Shown: positions 55,401 to 64,000 of the stretch, piece after piece
How the letters are laid out: every line of letters starts with the position of its first letter
Numbering within the stretch: the stretch's first letter is position 1
Source of the DNA: Luidia sarsii
Taxonomy: Eukaryota > Echinodermata > Asteroidea > Paxillosida > Luidiidae
Assembly (NCBI GenBank): GCA_949987565.1
Contig: OX465103.1
Coordinates: 19,849,280-19,913,279 of the forward strand
DNA length: 64,000 nucleotides
Direction: 5' to 3'
Program-made: the position numbers and the translations under genes
The notes under the pieces: generated by a model
The model's database searches: none
What the model was told of the DNA's origin: nothing
Seen by the model: only the letters and a program-made list of their open reading frames with translations

Positions 55401-58400
55401 CTGGTAAATATCTACTTACATTTATACATGCACACATACATATTTGACCATACAATGCCATAAATAATGAAAACATTGATTGATTCAGCAGCTACATGTA
55501 GCTTAATCAGTAATCTACTTAATAAGTAAATAAAGGAATTAAATGGAGGAATAAGAAACTATATGTAACTCAAGGTTTAGTAACAAATTAGCAAAAACTA
55601 ACAACTACCGGTAATAATGCCATCTTATGGCCAAGGTGAGAATACAAAAAAAAATGCCAGTACTAGTACAAGTATTTTTCCTAACCCCCATCCCCCCCAA
55701 AAAAGGATGTCGTTTTTAATTGTTAATATTAGTTCTGTTTTTTGGTTTTTTTTACCTAGAGAATAGAGAATAGAGAATACCGAGTGTCACTTTACAAACA
55801 CACGGCTTGAGTAGCTCGTGCATACAATGCATACGGTCGCGACTGCGGTCCGTGTACATGTACATGTACATGTACTGTACATGTACAGTACATGTGTGTA
55901 CACAATACTGTACTGTACATATACCGCACTGCACGTGTACACCGCGCTAGCGCTGTACACAGTACACGTACATGTAGTACATGTACATGTAGTACATGTA
56001 CATGTACATGTACATGTACATGTACTGTACGTACGGTACGGACGGACGCATTGTGTACAGTCATGCTGGACTGCCCGTAGTCTGGTTGGGGCTCGAGCGA
56101 TCCTGTACTAGTGCTATGGCAACGTGGAGGCGAAATTCAGACTCCACTCTCGACAACCTGGGCAACAGTGCAAATAACGGTCGTCCATTATTTTCCCGTA
56201 ATTTGATGTTATTTCTTTCGGTGTTCAGTTGCAAAATTGAAAAATCAGAAAGAGGAGAATATAGGCTTCGATTTCATGGTAACATTGAACAAATTAAACG
56301 ATGTTAATAGGGCCCAGTCGATGATCAAAAATGGCGTGTTTGACGCACCCCCCCCCCCCCCCCCCGTTTTCCGGCTCACGCGAGGAAAAGAGAAGTCGGC
56401 GAAAAATATGCCACTTTCAAGTTCCGATATCTCAAAAAGGAAGAGACGAAATGTTCTCGAATTTGCTGGATTTCTAAAAGATACATGTACGTTGCTGGTG
56501 AGGTAAGGCTAAACTGAAACTAGATTTGTTTCCCATTTAAAAAAAATATTGAAATTTGACTGAGCCATCGTGTGTGATGGGCGTCCATTTTGTCCGCACG
56601 CAAGTAACAACTTTGTTTACTTTGTTACGTTCGGTGGTGGTCGGAAATTCGTCAGACTCAACTCGCGAAGACCCTTCGCAGATCGTTCGCGAAGAGAGCA
56701 GCTTTCGTTCGCGAAGATAGAAGCGGTCTTTGCGAATCTCTTTTACACATTCTAGCCTGTAATGGCCGCTGATATTCGCTGCATTCCTGCATAACAAAAG
56801 GTGTGGGATTTGCATAATCTTACATGGACGACCGCATTCTGGGTACTTGCTCTTGGACTCGGCCCGACGCGGCGCGCCGATGGTAACACTGACACTAGTG
56901 GATCTGGCCAGGCGGCCACCATAAAACCACACAGGAGGTGACCGCAAACACAAGATAATAAATACGAGAACAGAACTGTACCACGTTTTACACTTCATCC
57001 ACGATGTGCTCCGATCCAACTTTTTCATTGTAAGGATGGCGTATGGACTACTTGGTTTTTTTTATTCATATACCATTAACTTTGATTAAAAATGTCGCTG
57101 CAACCTCGTTACTACATTTTTCTAGGATGATTGCTTCTTTTTTCTCTTCTTATGAAGGTCGAATCACGAATATAAACGTCGACGAATATTTAATTATTTA
57201 ATAAAGTTTAACAAATGTTAGGCACACCGTACAACCATTTCATTATCGCCTACCTATAGTAAAATGCATCGTTTTCCTCACTCTGGATTGGGAAAAAAAA
57301 TATCCCAGAAAAACGTTTACTGGAATCCAAGATCGACAAAACAGACGACACTGCTTTTCCCAAAGTTGGTTTGAGGCATGAAAAAAATGAATGAGAAAAT
57401 GACGTCCAAACCAGCCTCCACACGGAACATGGACTGTACCATTCAGGTATGGCCGGGATGTTCTAGTCGGCCTGACGGCAAAAATATGTGAAAATAGATC
57501 CCCAGAAAAAAAGTCTCAATAGGCTACGTACATGTTTTGTAAAGATGGATTTATAAGCAGCTAGGTCCACCCCTAACGAGAATATTATCGGAGCTTATTA
57601 TTGTATATACAGTGGTACCCCTCTCATGCCTAATGGAATAGTCCATGCTGTCAAGGAATCGTGATGTGGGCCGTGCCAAAAATTTATCGTCAAAAATGTG
57701 AGAATAACTTGAAAAACGATCACGTACGCTCGTAGGCCTACCTGAAAAAAAAGGAATAAAGAGTGCAACATTTTTGTGCTGTATCGTGTAGTAAGTAGTG
57801 CTCCTTTTGCTGTCTGGCTTTCTCCTTTCGGGGCCTGGTTAAAAGGCACCCACCATCGAACGCGCAAACTTTTGACAGCTCTAGGATTCTACTTTCACAC
57901 GCAACCCAACCACGTGTTATTGTGCAATCTATATATCGTGCAACGTAAATCACTCCCAACTACTGTTGGTACCCGTTGATTGGTACCGCTAGCAGTAAGA
58001 TTCACTTGTACCCACAAACGAAAAGTTCGTTGACATGTCCTGCACGTGCTGTTGTGCACAGAATGCGCAATGCTTAGCTGGCAGTGCGCACGGTATAGTA
58101 CGGTCAAGCTTCCATAATGACTGTGTGCATGCTGCACACACATCAATCTTGCGCGCAGTGCTAAGCTAAGGGCCGCGCTGGCGGCCGGCACTATATATCC
58201 CGCATGAACGGGAGCTGAAGTGTTTCGGAAAGACATTTTCGGGGCAGCGTCTGGAAAAATAAAAAATAAATAAACTCTCCGGAAATCGGAATGTCAACAC
58301 CAATAGGCTGATACCGCTTCAGGGCAATTTCTTTTCTGATTGGCAAAACTCTGACTCGTGAATCTACATGTAAAATAATGGATTGACGTAGCGCACCGCG

Positions 58401-58419
58401 ATTTTCTGAGCCTTCCCGG
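55401..58419. other. Largely unassigned; TACATGTA palindromic array and poly-C tract
   Basis: 55855-56035 is dominated by ACATGTAC/GTACATGT palindromes. A 22-base C run lies near 56347. Open frames at 56237-56506 (+, followed by GTAAGG) and 57028-56537 (-) lack recognisable domains. The first could be an exon, but nothing else supports it. Confidence 0.4.
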
Positions 58420-58476
58420 TCCGGCCAGTAAAAATTTTCTTTCCCATTTTCAGTTCCCGTTCAGTTTTTTCTGTAT

Positions 58477-58593
58477 GTAAGTCTGTGTATGTAAGTCTGT
58501 CCGTCCGTTGGTATGTAAGTCTTCGTTCTGTGTTTGTCTCTTGTTTTTTGCTCTTACTAACATGAATAACCCAACCTGTTTCTTTCAACTTAG
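58477..58593 (+). other. Predicted PLE-A intron with three tandem donors
   Basis: Branch-point TACTAAC (58555-58561), tract TTTCTTTCAACTTAG with AG at 58592-58593, and three candidate GTAAGT donors at 58477, 58491 and 58515, each preceded by TAT. Intron length is 117, 103 or 79. With any donor the joined exons read AT|G AAA CTG, making an ATG in the protein frame. Some Penelope elements are known to retain introns. Confidence 0.7.
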
Positions 58594-59253
58594 GAAACTG
58601 CAAGAAAAGGCTCTTCGGTACACTTTCCATCAAGACAACTACAACTTTTTCTCAGTCTCTCGCCTGATCCCTACTGGCTTACAGATATCTCACACCCCCC
58701 AAATTGGAAAACTTTCCCCCAACCTACAGAAAAAATGGAATCAAATTCTTCATAGTGCTTCCATTCAGCTCATCAAGGTCCTCTCTGAGCAATGTGAAAT
58801 CATCCTTCAGGCTGTCCACCAGGACATTGCTAATCTGGACTCCAAACTACGCTCCAGCTGTTCTGAAAGCCAGTACAAGGATCTCAGTGATGAGATTGAG
58901 AAAGGTCTCTCTAACCTCAATTCTGTTCTCACCGACAGGAGAAACAGGAAGATTGGTGGCCTTGTTGCCAAACAACGCAGACACAACCGCTTCAGACGCA
59001 GTCCCCAGTCTACACCTTTACCCCCCACTAACACTGTTGTCAATCTTTCCTCTTCTTCTCTAACTGACGTAGAGCATACGCTACTTTCCAAGGGCTTGAA
59101 CTTTTGTCCAACTCCCCCCAAAGTTGACCAAGTAATGCTCAGTCAAGATCTCACTGAGTATTACCGCAGACTTCGTCTGACTGAGTTCTTCTTCGATTCT
59201 GGCTCCCGTAGAAAAGAACCTTTCCGAGCAAAAAGCACCTGGGTCCCCCCCCC
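58594..59253 (+). pseudogene. PLE-A N-terminal domain, out of frame with RT
   Basis: From the predicted splice junction the frame reads KLQEKALRYTFHQDNYNF, RLIPTGLQI, then VVNLSSSSLTDVEHTLLSKG and LNFCPTPP, the conserved PLE N-terminal block, followed by LTEYYRRLRLTEFF. Coding signal switches frame in a nine-C run at 59245-59253, after which ALETYVQAVSSQVSNS and the RT follow in the next frame. No in-frame ATG exists before 59135 except the one created by splicing. The frame is open upstream to 58508, but that includes the intron. Confidence 0.85.
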
Positions 59254-61227
59254 AAGAACCGTGTTCCAGCCCTTGAAACGTATGTGCAAGCAGTCAGTTC
59301 TCAAGTTTCCAACTCCTCTCATCTTACCCGTAAGCCCCACGACAATCTCCCCAGGGAAGAACGTCTTGCTCTCAACACTCTACGTTCCCGCGGTGGCATC
59401 ATTATCAAGCCAGCAGATAAAGGGTCAGCCGTAGTAATCATGGATCGCCAAAAATATATTGATGAAGCCAATCGCCAACTCAACAATCCCCAGCACTATA
59501 AATGTCTGGACTCTAACCCCACTGGCAAATTTTCAGAGCAAATTCAGGAAGTTTTGGATGACATGCGATCACGTGATCATTTGAGTAAAAAAGCTCACAG
59601 ATTTCTATCACCGATCAATTGTAGAACTGCCAGATTCTACCTTCTCCCGAAAATTCACAAGGCCAACAACCCAAGCAGACCCATCATCTCTGGCAATGGT
59701 TCACCTACGGAACACATATCTCTTTTCATTGACTCTTTTCTCAAACCCTTGGTTCCCCAAATCCCCTCATACGTCCATGACACTCCCGACTTTCTGCGAA
59801 AGTTGGAAAGTGTCAAGGATCAAATTCCTACCACTGCCATAATTGGTACTATTGACGTTTCCTCTCTATACACTAACATCCCCCAGGAAGAAGGCATTCA
59901 AGCTTGCTCCTCGGCCCTGGCCAAAGGAAAACAGTCTTCTCCACCCATCTCCGACATAACCACCCTCATGAGGCTAGTGCTGGCAAGGAATAATTTCTCC
60001 TTTCTTGGCAAGCACTATCTTCAAGTGCATGGCACTGCCATGGGCACGCGCATGGCTCCTTCCTTTGCATGCCTCTTCATGGGTGACCTTGAGGAACGCA
60101 TGCTCAGTGAGGCTCCTTGCCGTCCCTGGATTTGGTGGAGATACATAGATGACGTGTTCTTCATTTGGACTAGGGACGGTAGCAGCTTGAATGTTTTCTT
60201 TGGCCACATCAATTCCTTCCATAGGACTATCAAATTCACATGGGAGCAGTCTTTCCAGCAGACCCACTTTCTGGACGTCACCGTCCGGAAAGACCTCAAT
60301 ACACTCACTACTGACTTGTATTCTAAGCCCACCGACACTCATCAATATCTCCATTCCTCCAGTTGTCACCCTAGACACTGTAAGACTGGTATAGCTTACA
60401 GCCAGGCCCTCAGATTGAGGCGCATATGTTCCAATGAGTCTGACTTTCGCCGCCATACACATGTATTGGCAAGTAACTTGGTTGCTAGAGGCTATAGTTC
60501 TCGCCAAGTGAAGAACTCCATTGCTAAAGTCTATTCCATTCCCAGAAGTTCGGCACTAAAACAAAAGCCACCAGGTCCCAAGGACAAGCCCAAGGTTCCC
60601 TTAGTTACTTCCTACCACCCTTCTCTTCCTCCTCTCAGGAAGATAACTAAGGAAAACCACCATATTCTCCACACTTCAGATCGTTTGGCTGAAGCCATTC
60701 CTAATTCGCCTGTTTTGGCTTTCAGGCACCCCCGTAACCTGCGTGACTTAATTGTCCGAGCAGAGGTTCCCCCTTTGGACTCTTCCCCTCCAACCAAATT
60801 TGGTACATTTAAGTGTACCTCGAAATGCATCGTTTGCAAGACACATGTCAAGGAAATAGACTCTTTCAATGGTCATTCTTCTGGAACTACCCACACGACC
60901 TATGGCTCTATCACGTGCACTACCTCAAACATCATATACCTCATCTCTTGTAGAGTTTGTAATATTCAGTATGTTGGCGAGACCAAAAACACCCTCAAAA
61001 AACGGATCTATGGCCATAGGTCTACTATCAAAACCGGTAAAATGGACACCCCTGTTGGGTATCACTTCAATCTCCCTGATCATTCGATATCAGATATGAG
61101 TGTACTGGGCATAGAATCACTTGGTCACCGTTGTAATGCTGTCCGTCTTAGCCGTGAGAAAATGTGGATGAAGCGTCTTCGGACTATTCAACCACATGGT
61201 CTCAACATCCAGGAGGGTAATGACTAA
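59254..61227 (+). CDS. PLE-A reverse transcriptase and GIY-YIG endonuclease
   Basis: The frame is open from before the C run. The first ATG is 59284, giving 647 residues. Blocks in order: IIIKPADKGSAVVIMDRQKY, LPKIHKANNPSRPIISG, IGTIDVSSLYTNIPQEEGI, VHGTAMGTRMAPSFACLFMG, catalytic YIDDVFFIW, then FLDVTVRKD. The linker has CTSKCIVC. The C-terminal endonuclease has NIIYLISCRVCNIQYVGET and KKRIYGHRS, ending NIQEGND. PLE RTs are related to telomerase, and the endonuclease primes synthesis at the target. RT and endonuclease are intact. Without the poly-C frameshift the protein would begin about 220 residues earlier. Confidence 0.95.
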   Translation, partial: KNRVPALETYVQAVSSQVSNSSHLTRKPHDNLPREERLALNTLRSRGGIIIKPADKGSAVVIMDRQKYIDEANRQLNNPQHYKCLDSNPTGKFSEQIQEVLDDMRSRDHLSKKAHRFLSPINCRTARFYLLPKIHKANNPSRPIISGNGSPTEHISLFIDSFLKPLVPQIPSYVHDTPDFLRKLESVKDQIPTTAIIGTIDVSSLYTNIPQEEGIQACSSALAKGKQSSPPISDITTLMRLVLARNNFSFLGKHYLQVHGTAMGTRMAPSFACLFMGDLEERMLSEAPCRPWIWWRYIDDVFFIWTRDGSSLNVFFGHINSFHRTIKFTWEQSFQQTHFLDVTVRKDLNTLTTDLYSKPTDTHQYLHSSSCHPRHCKTGIAYSQALRLRRICSNESDFRRHTHVLASNLVARGYSSRQVKNSIAKVYSIPRSSALKQKPPGPKDKPKVPLVTSYHPSLPPLRKITKENHHILHTSDRLAEAIPNSPVLAFRHPRNLRDLIVRAEVPPLDSSPPTKFGTFKCTSKCIVCKTHVKEIDSFNGHSSGTTHTTYGSITCTTSNIIYLISCRVCNIQYVGETKNTLKKRIYGHRSTIKTGKMDTPVGYHFNLPDHSISDMSVLGIESLGHRCNAVRLSREKMWMKRLRTIQPHGLNIQEGND

Positions 61228-61510
61228 ACACCATGCAGCTTTCTGATAATCCTTCTTTTGTGTTCAGTCCTTCACACTTCTCTCTTTGATCTTTCCCCCT
61301 CTTCTCACTAATTCCTGCCCTACTCCTTGCCCTTCTCTTTGATCTTTCCCCCTCTTCTCACTAATCCCTACCCCACCGCTTGCCCTTCCCTTTGATCTCT
61401 CCCTACCAGCTTCACTCTTTGTCCTTTGTTTCTCATCCGTGTCCTATTCACTCTCCCCCCTTCCTCCGTGTACATGTATCTGTTTTGTCCTTGTCACTCT
61501 GCCTTTGAGA

Positions 61511-61531
61511 AAGGTCCTGCTAGGATCGAAA
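61511..61531 (+). ncRNA. Hammerhead-ribozyme-like motif in PLE-A 3' UTR
   Basis: GGTCC-TGCTA-GGATC-GAAAC-GTC forms a small stem followed by GAAAC, as in the helix II/GAAA part of the hammerhead motifs known in Penelope-like elements. The expected CTGATGA core is not intact here (TTTGAGAAA). The same motif is in the copies at 660-697 (-) and 39770-39800 (+). Activity is doubtful. Confidence 0.4.
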
Positions 61532-61619
61532 CGTCAGGCCCACTAAATTTTAAGATATACAGTTTTTTCTTTATTTTTTTTAAAAACTTTAATAAAGAAA
61601 AGAAGGGGGAAATTTGTAA

Positions 61620-62790
61620 TGAATGGCCTAACTTTCGATCCTAGCAGGACCTTCAACAGAGACTCAGATATAAAGTTGATAACTCCGACAGTTTGCCTTT
61701 CGTGTGCATGTGGAAAGAAAGCCACTAGGAAGACAACACCGCACAACAAAGGGTGGTACTACATGTAAATAACGCCTGAACGCGGTTGGTGTTCCACTCT
61801 GCTTGTCATTTGGCTTATAGGGGTGCTCAACTGAGAGCAACTTAAATATGTATTGTTTCTTTGAGACCACAATCCACTGTAAAAAGCTGGATTTTTCCAA
61901 CTAAAAAATGACATCCAAAATACTCAGCTGCTGTATTGAGCACCCCTCCCATTCATAATGGAATAGTGCATGTTGTCCCGAGGCGGGCCCTGTGTGTGCC
62001 AGGCCAGGGACTTCTCCATATTCATTCGGCCATTAACATAATAATAGCGGACTTTACAGAGGGGATCTTTTAATGAGTAAGGGGACCGTCCGGGCGCCGC
62101 TCTGCGCCGCGATTTAATCCGGGAGGTGGGACGTGGGAGGACGCGCCGTGCTGCGCGGCGGTGGGTCTCGTCGCGCTGATAAAAATCTTTTTGACATGGT
62201 GCCTTATCCTGTTGCAGAGCCTTGATGGCTGACCGGTCTTGTCTGGAGATTTTGGGTTTGGCTGGCTTGTGTTTCTGAAGGACTTGGTGGATCTCCAGCC
62301 GGATCTCATCAGCCGTGGGCTTGTCAAGACGGGGGAGGGTGGGTTCTGCCCGTTGAATGATGTCCTCAACAGGAGAGGACTGAGGAACTAAGGCAAAGTT
62401 CATACCCAGCGATAGGACGTTGGTCTCATCAGCAGTGAGGGTGCGTTGGCTGAGGTTGACAACCGTGTGGCTGGCGAACGCTGCCTTGGAGCTGAGATGG
62501 GCCTTGGTATGGAGCGGGTTGGAGGGTGCCGAGCAACTCATAGGTCTGGAGGGTTGGGGCCGTCTCCAGGGATATAGACGATCCCATTGCCTGGGTGGTG
62601 ATGAAGCTGGGAGTGTTCTTGGTCTTGGGCTTGGTGATCTTGGTGTATTTCTTGATCTGGTGCTTGCGGGATTCCTTGAAGGCGTGGTCGCTAGAGGAAT
62701 AAGTGAGCTCCTGGATCTTGATGTAATCGGTTGGGGAAACACTGGAATGGAATTTGATGTACATGAATCATAAAATGTAAATGAAACCAT
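61620..62790 (-). pseudogene. Penelope-like element PLE-B, N-terminal region and 3' end, RT deleted
   Basis: On -: HAFKESRKHQIKKYTKI, then VVNLSQRTLTADETNVLSLG, MNFALVPQSSPVEDIIQRAE, EIRLEIHQVLQKHKPAKPKI, SRQDRSAIKALQQDK, the block leading into PLE RT. The RT itself is absent. Near 61653-61633 the - strand carries the 21 bases AAGGTCCTGCTAGGATCGAA-A of the PLE 3' end. It therefore lies tail to tail with PLE-A and has an internal deletion. Frameshifts occur in the first third. Confidence 0.7.
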
Positions 62791-62890
62791 GCTACTGTAA
62801 GTACAGATTCATTCATGCTTATAATTGCTATTACATATAATACCATTTCCCATTGTTGATAATGTTTTGTTTTTTACTATCATTCTCCAG

Positions 62891-63065
62891 GTCTCCTGAA
62901 ATTCAACATTCAGGGAAGAAGATGAGCAATAATCAGGAAGAACGGAGTGATGAATTAGATCTATTTCTATGTGGCTTGGGTCTTGGCCATCTTGCTCCCC
63001 ATTTCCAACAACATGAAGTCAACTTTTCTTCCCTTCTGTGTTTAACGGAAGAGGGTTTGGTAAAG
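62891..63065 (+). CDS. SAM-domain exon (first half) of the ankyrin-SAM host gene
   Basis: Acceptor TTTTTTACTATCATTCTCCAG, 175 bases, donor GTAATT. After one base completing a split codon the frame reads SPEIQHSGKKMSNNQ, then ELDLFLCGLGLGHLAPHFQQ, HEVNFSSLLCLTEEGLVK. This is the first three helices of a SAM domain, with the FLxGLGLxH opening seen in ASZ1/GASZ-type proteins and the LLxLTEExL motif common to SAM domains. It enters in phase 2, as supplied by 20673-20757. The remaining helices must be in a later exon, outside or not found in the window. An internal ATG could also serve as a start, but the upstream codons are open. Confidence 0.75.
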
Positions 63066-63554
63066 GTAATTCATCAAGTGATTAGGATTATTTTGGGGGG
63101 TTTACGACCCAGATGGAATGTCATTTTTTATATTAGGCTTGTTGCAATCAACCAAAATATGACTGTAGTAATGCCCTGATATGCCATATACGCTAAGATA
63201 CATTGGAGTAATTCCCTGATGCATTCCATGCATAGTACAGTAGTAATATTTTTTAGCATGGTAGCAGTCTTCTCCTTTACAACAAAAATATGAATGTGAT
63301 GAACTCTAAGTTGATAAACAAGAATAGAGATTATAAAAGTAGTTTTCTGGTGGCAACAGACAGGAATTGAATGCATAAACTGTATATGGAGGAGCTTTAA
63401 AAAAAAATCTCACTAAAAATGTGTACTGACTGTCTGTATACACAAATATACAATTTATCAACTTCCCTGACAAGAGTTGACTCAATTGGTAGGGCACTGA
63501 TGACGTCACCGTGGATGGCTTCCACAGGGGTTTGCCTGCTGTCCCTTTCAATTA
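63066..63554. other. Intron after the SAM exon, nothing recognised
   Basis: AT-rich, no TE motif or further SAM exon found. Confidence 0.4.
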
Positions 63555-63632
63555 GGCCCCGACTCTGGGTTACAAGAACCAGCCAAATGGGGCAAATAGG
63601 CCCCTACTCTGGGTTTCAAGACCCAGCCATGG
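63555..63632 (-). repeat. Two inverted units of the 44-bp minisatellite
   Basis: ACTCTGGGTTACAAGAACC-AGCCAAATGGG and CTACTCTGGGTTTCAAGACC-CAGCC are reverse-complement units of the array at 14.9-17.7 kb. Confidence 0.75.
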
Positions 63633-64000
63633 AGGAAGGATCAGTAGTACAGGAGTTCGAATGGACTGGGAATCAAAGATTTCAGGGGTTGTTGCCGTGG
63701 TCGTAAAAACAACAGGAGTTTGGGCTGGAATAAAGTGCATTAAACACCCGTGGGCAATCAATTAGCGCTAGCGACCACAGCTAGATATCGTTGCAAAATG
63801 TTCTGGGATCTCCACGCATGCGCACATGCTCCAAAATGGCGGCGTACGGAAAAGATGAATTCGTGACAAGAATTAGATTCAAATGAGGTTGCAGAGATTG
63901 AGTATTGATGATGTCGGCATTACTGTTTGAGCCTTCCATGCACTATGGAAATGATCGCGTGTGACGACAATCAGTGCAGCGTTGTGTAGTGGCATTATTA
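63633..64000. other. No gene recognised
   Basis: Contains CATGCGCACATGCTCCAAAATGGCGGC near 63819, a promoter-like GC-rich patch, but no coding evidence. Confidence 0.3.

Larger units (their letters stand above)
58420..61555 (+). mobile_element. Penelope-like element PLE-A, longest copy
   Basis: Holds an apparent 5' intron, an N-terminal domain, RT, GIY-YIG endonuclease, and a pyrimidine-rich 3' UTR with repeated CTCACTAATCCCTACCC units, ending ...CCCACTAAATTTTAAG. Two other copies in the window (648-2329 and 39370-39820) share the same 3' terminus and are nearly identical, so the family was active recently. The 5' boundary is approximate. The only evident lesion is one frameshift. Confidence 0.9.

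Noticed and set aside
56537..57028. 163-residue - strand frame as a host gene
   Set aside because: No recognisable domain, splice signals or codon pattern. The length is within chance for this GC-richer patch.
1..64000. CRISPR array, prophage or bacterial defence system
   Set aside because: Repeats are tandem without spacers, coding DNA is split by introns, and all recognised enzymes belong to eukaryotic transposable elements.

Overview
This 64 kb window is non-coding-rich nuclear DNA from a eukaryote, almost certainly an invertebrate metazoan. A marine invertebrate (echinoderm, hemichordate, amphioxus or mollusc grade) fits best, but I cannot name the species. The grounds are split genes with GT-AG introns, Penelope-like, DIRS, Ngaro, Ty3/gypsy and LINE retroelements, many TIR DNA transposons, and abundant TACATGTA and ACCGGTA motifs. 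I see no rRNA or complete tRNA gene, no CRISPR array and no bacterial-style operon.

Host genes are sparse. On the + strand three phase-consistent exons (4934-5065 ankyrin repeat, 20673-20757 linker, 62891-63065 first half of a SAM domain) look like one ankyrin-plus-SAM gene of ASZ1/GASZ or ANKS3 type. Its introns hold nearly everything else in the window. On the - strand a two-exon gene for a 64-residue protein (27857-27717 and 25509-25456) and a weaker set of exons near 54.7-55.4 kb may be nested genes.

Region by region: 0.6-2.3 kb is a Penelope-like element (PLE-A) with a twin-priming-type inversion. 2.4-4.3 kb holds the end of a TIR element, a TTAA-flanked MITE and a LINE endonuclease remnant. 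8.56-14.74 kb is a nearly intact DIRS retrotransposon with inverted termini, internal complementary region, RT/RNase H and tyrosine recombinase. 14.9-17.7 kb is a 44-bp minisatellite split by a TA-flanked 1.86 kb element. 17.75-20.57 kb is a TIR element (T1). 22.62-28.68 kb is a related TIR-bounded unit (T2) that contains one hAT nested in another and the small - strand gene. 29.15-32.88 kb is a degraded PLE-C and a 3 kb TIR element with CTCG-rich ends (T3).

32.9-52.7 kb is a Russian-doll stack on the - strand. A dead Ty3/gypsy element carries a 591-bp solo LTR and is split by a 16 kb Ngaro element with A1-ORFs-B1-A2-B2 split direct repeats and an SGNH hydrolase. The Ngaro RNase H is in turn split by a 4.1 kb hAT that carries a 50-bp satellite and a dead-on-arrival PLE-A copy with an 11-bp target duplication.

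58.4-61.6 kb is the longest PLE-A copy. It has an apparent intron whose removal would create the start codon, and a single poly-C frameshift. A second PLE (PLE-B) lies tail to tail with it at 61.6-62.8 kb.

Most calls rest on reading-frame motifs, repeat pairs, TIRs and target duplications read directly by eye. No database search was run.
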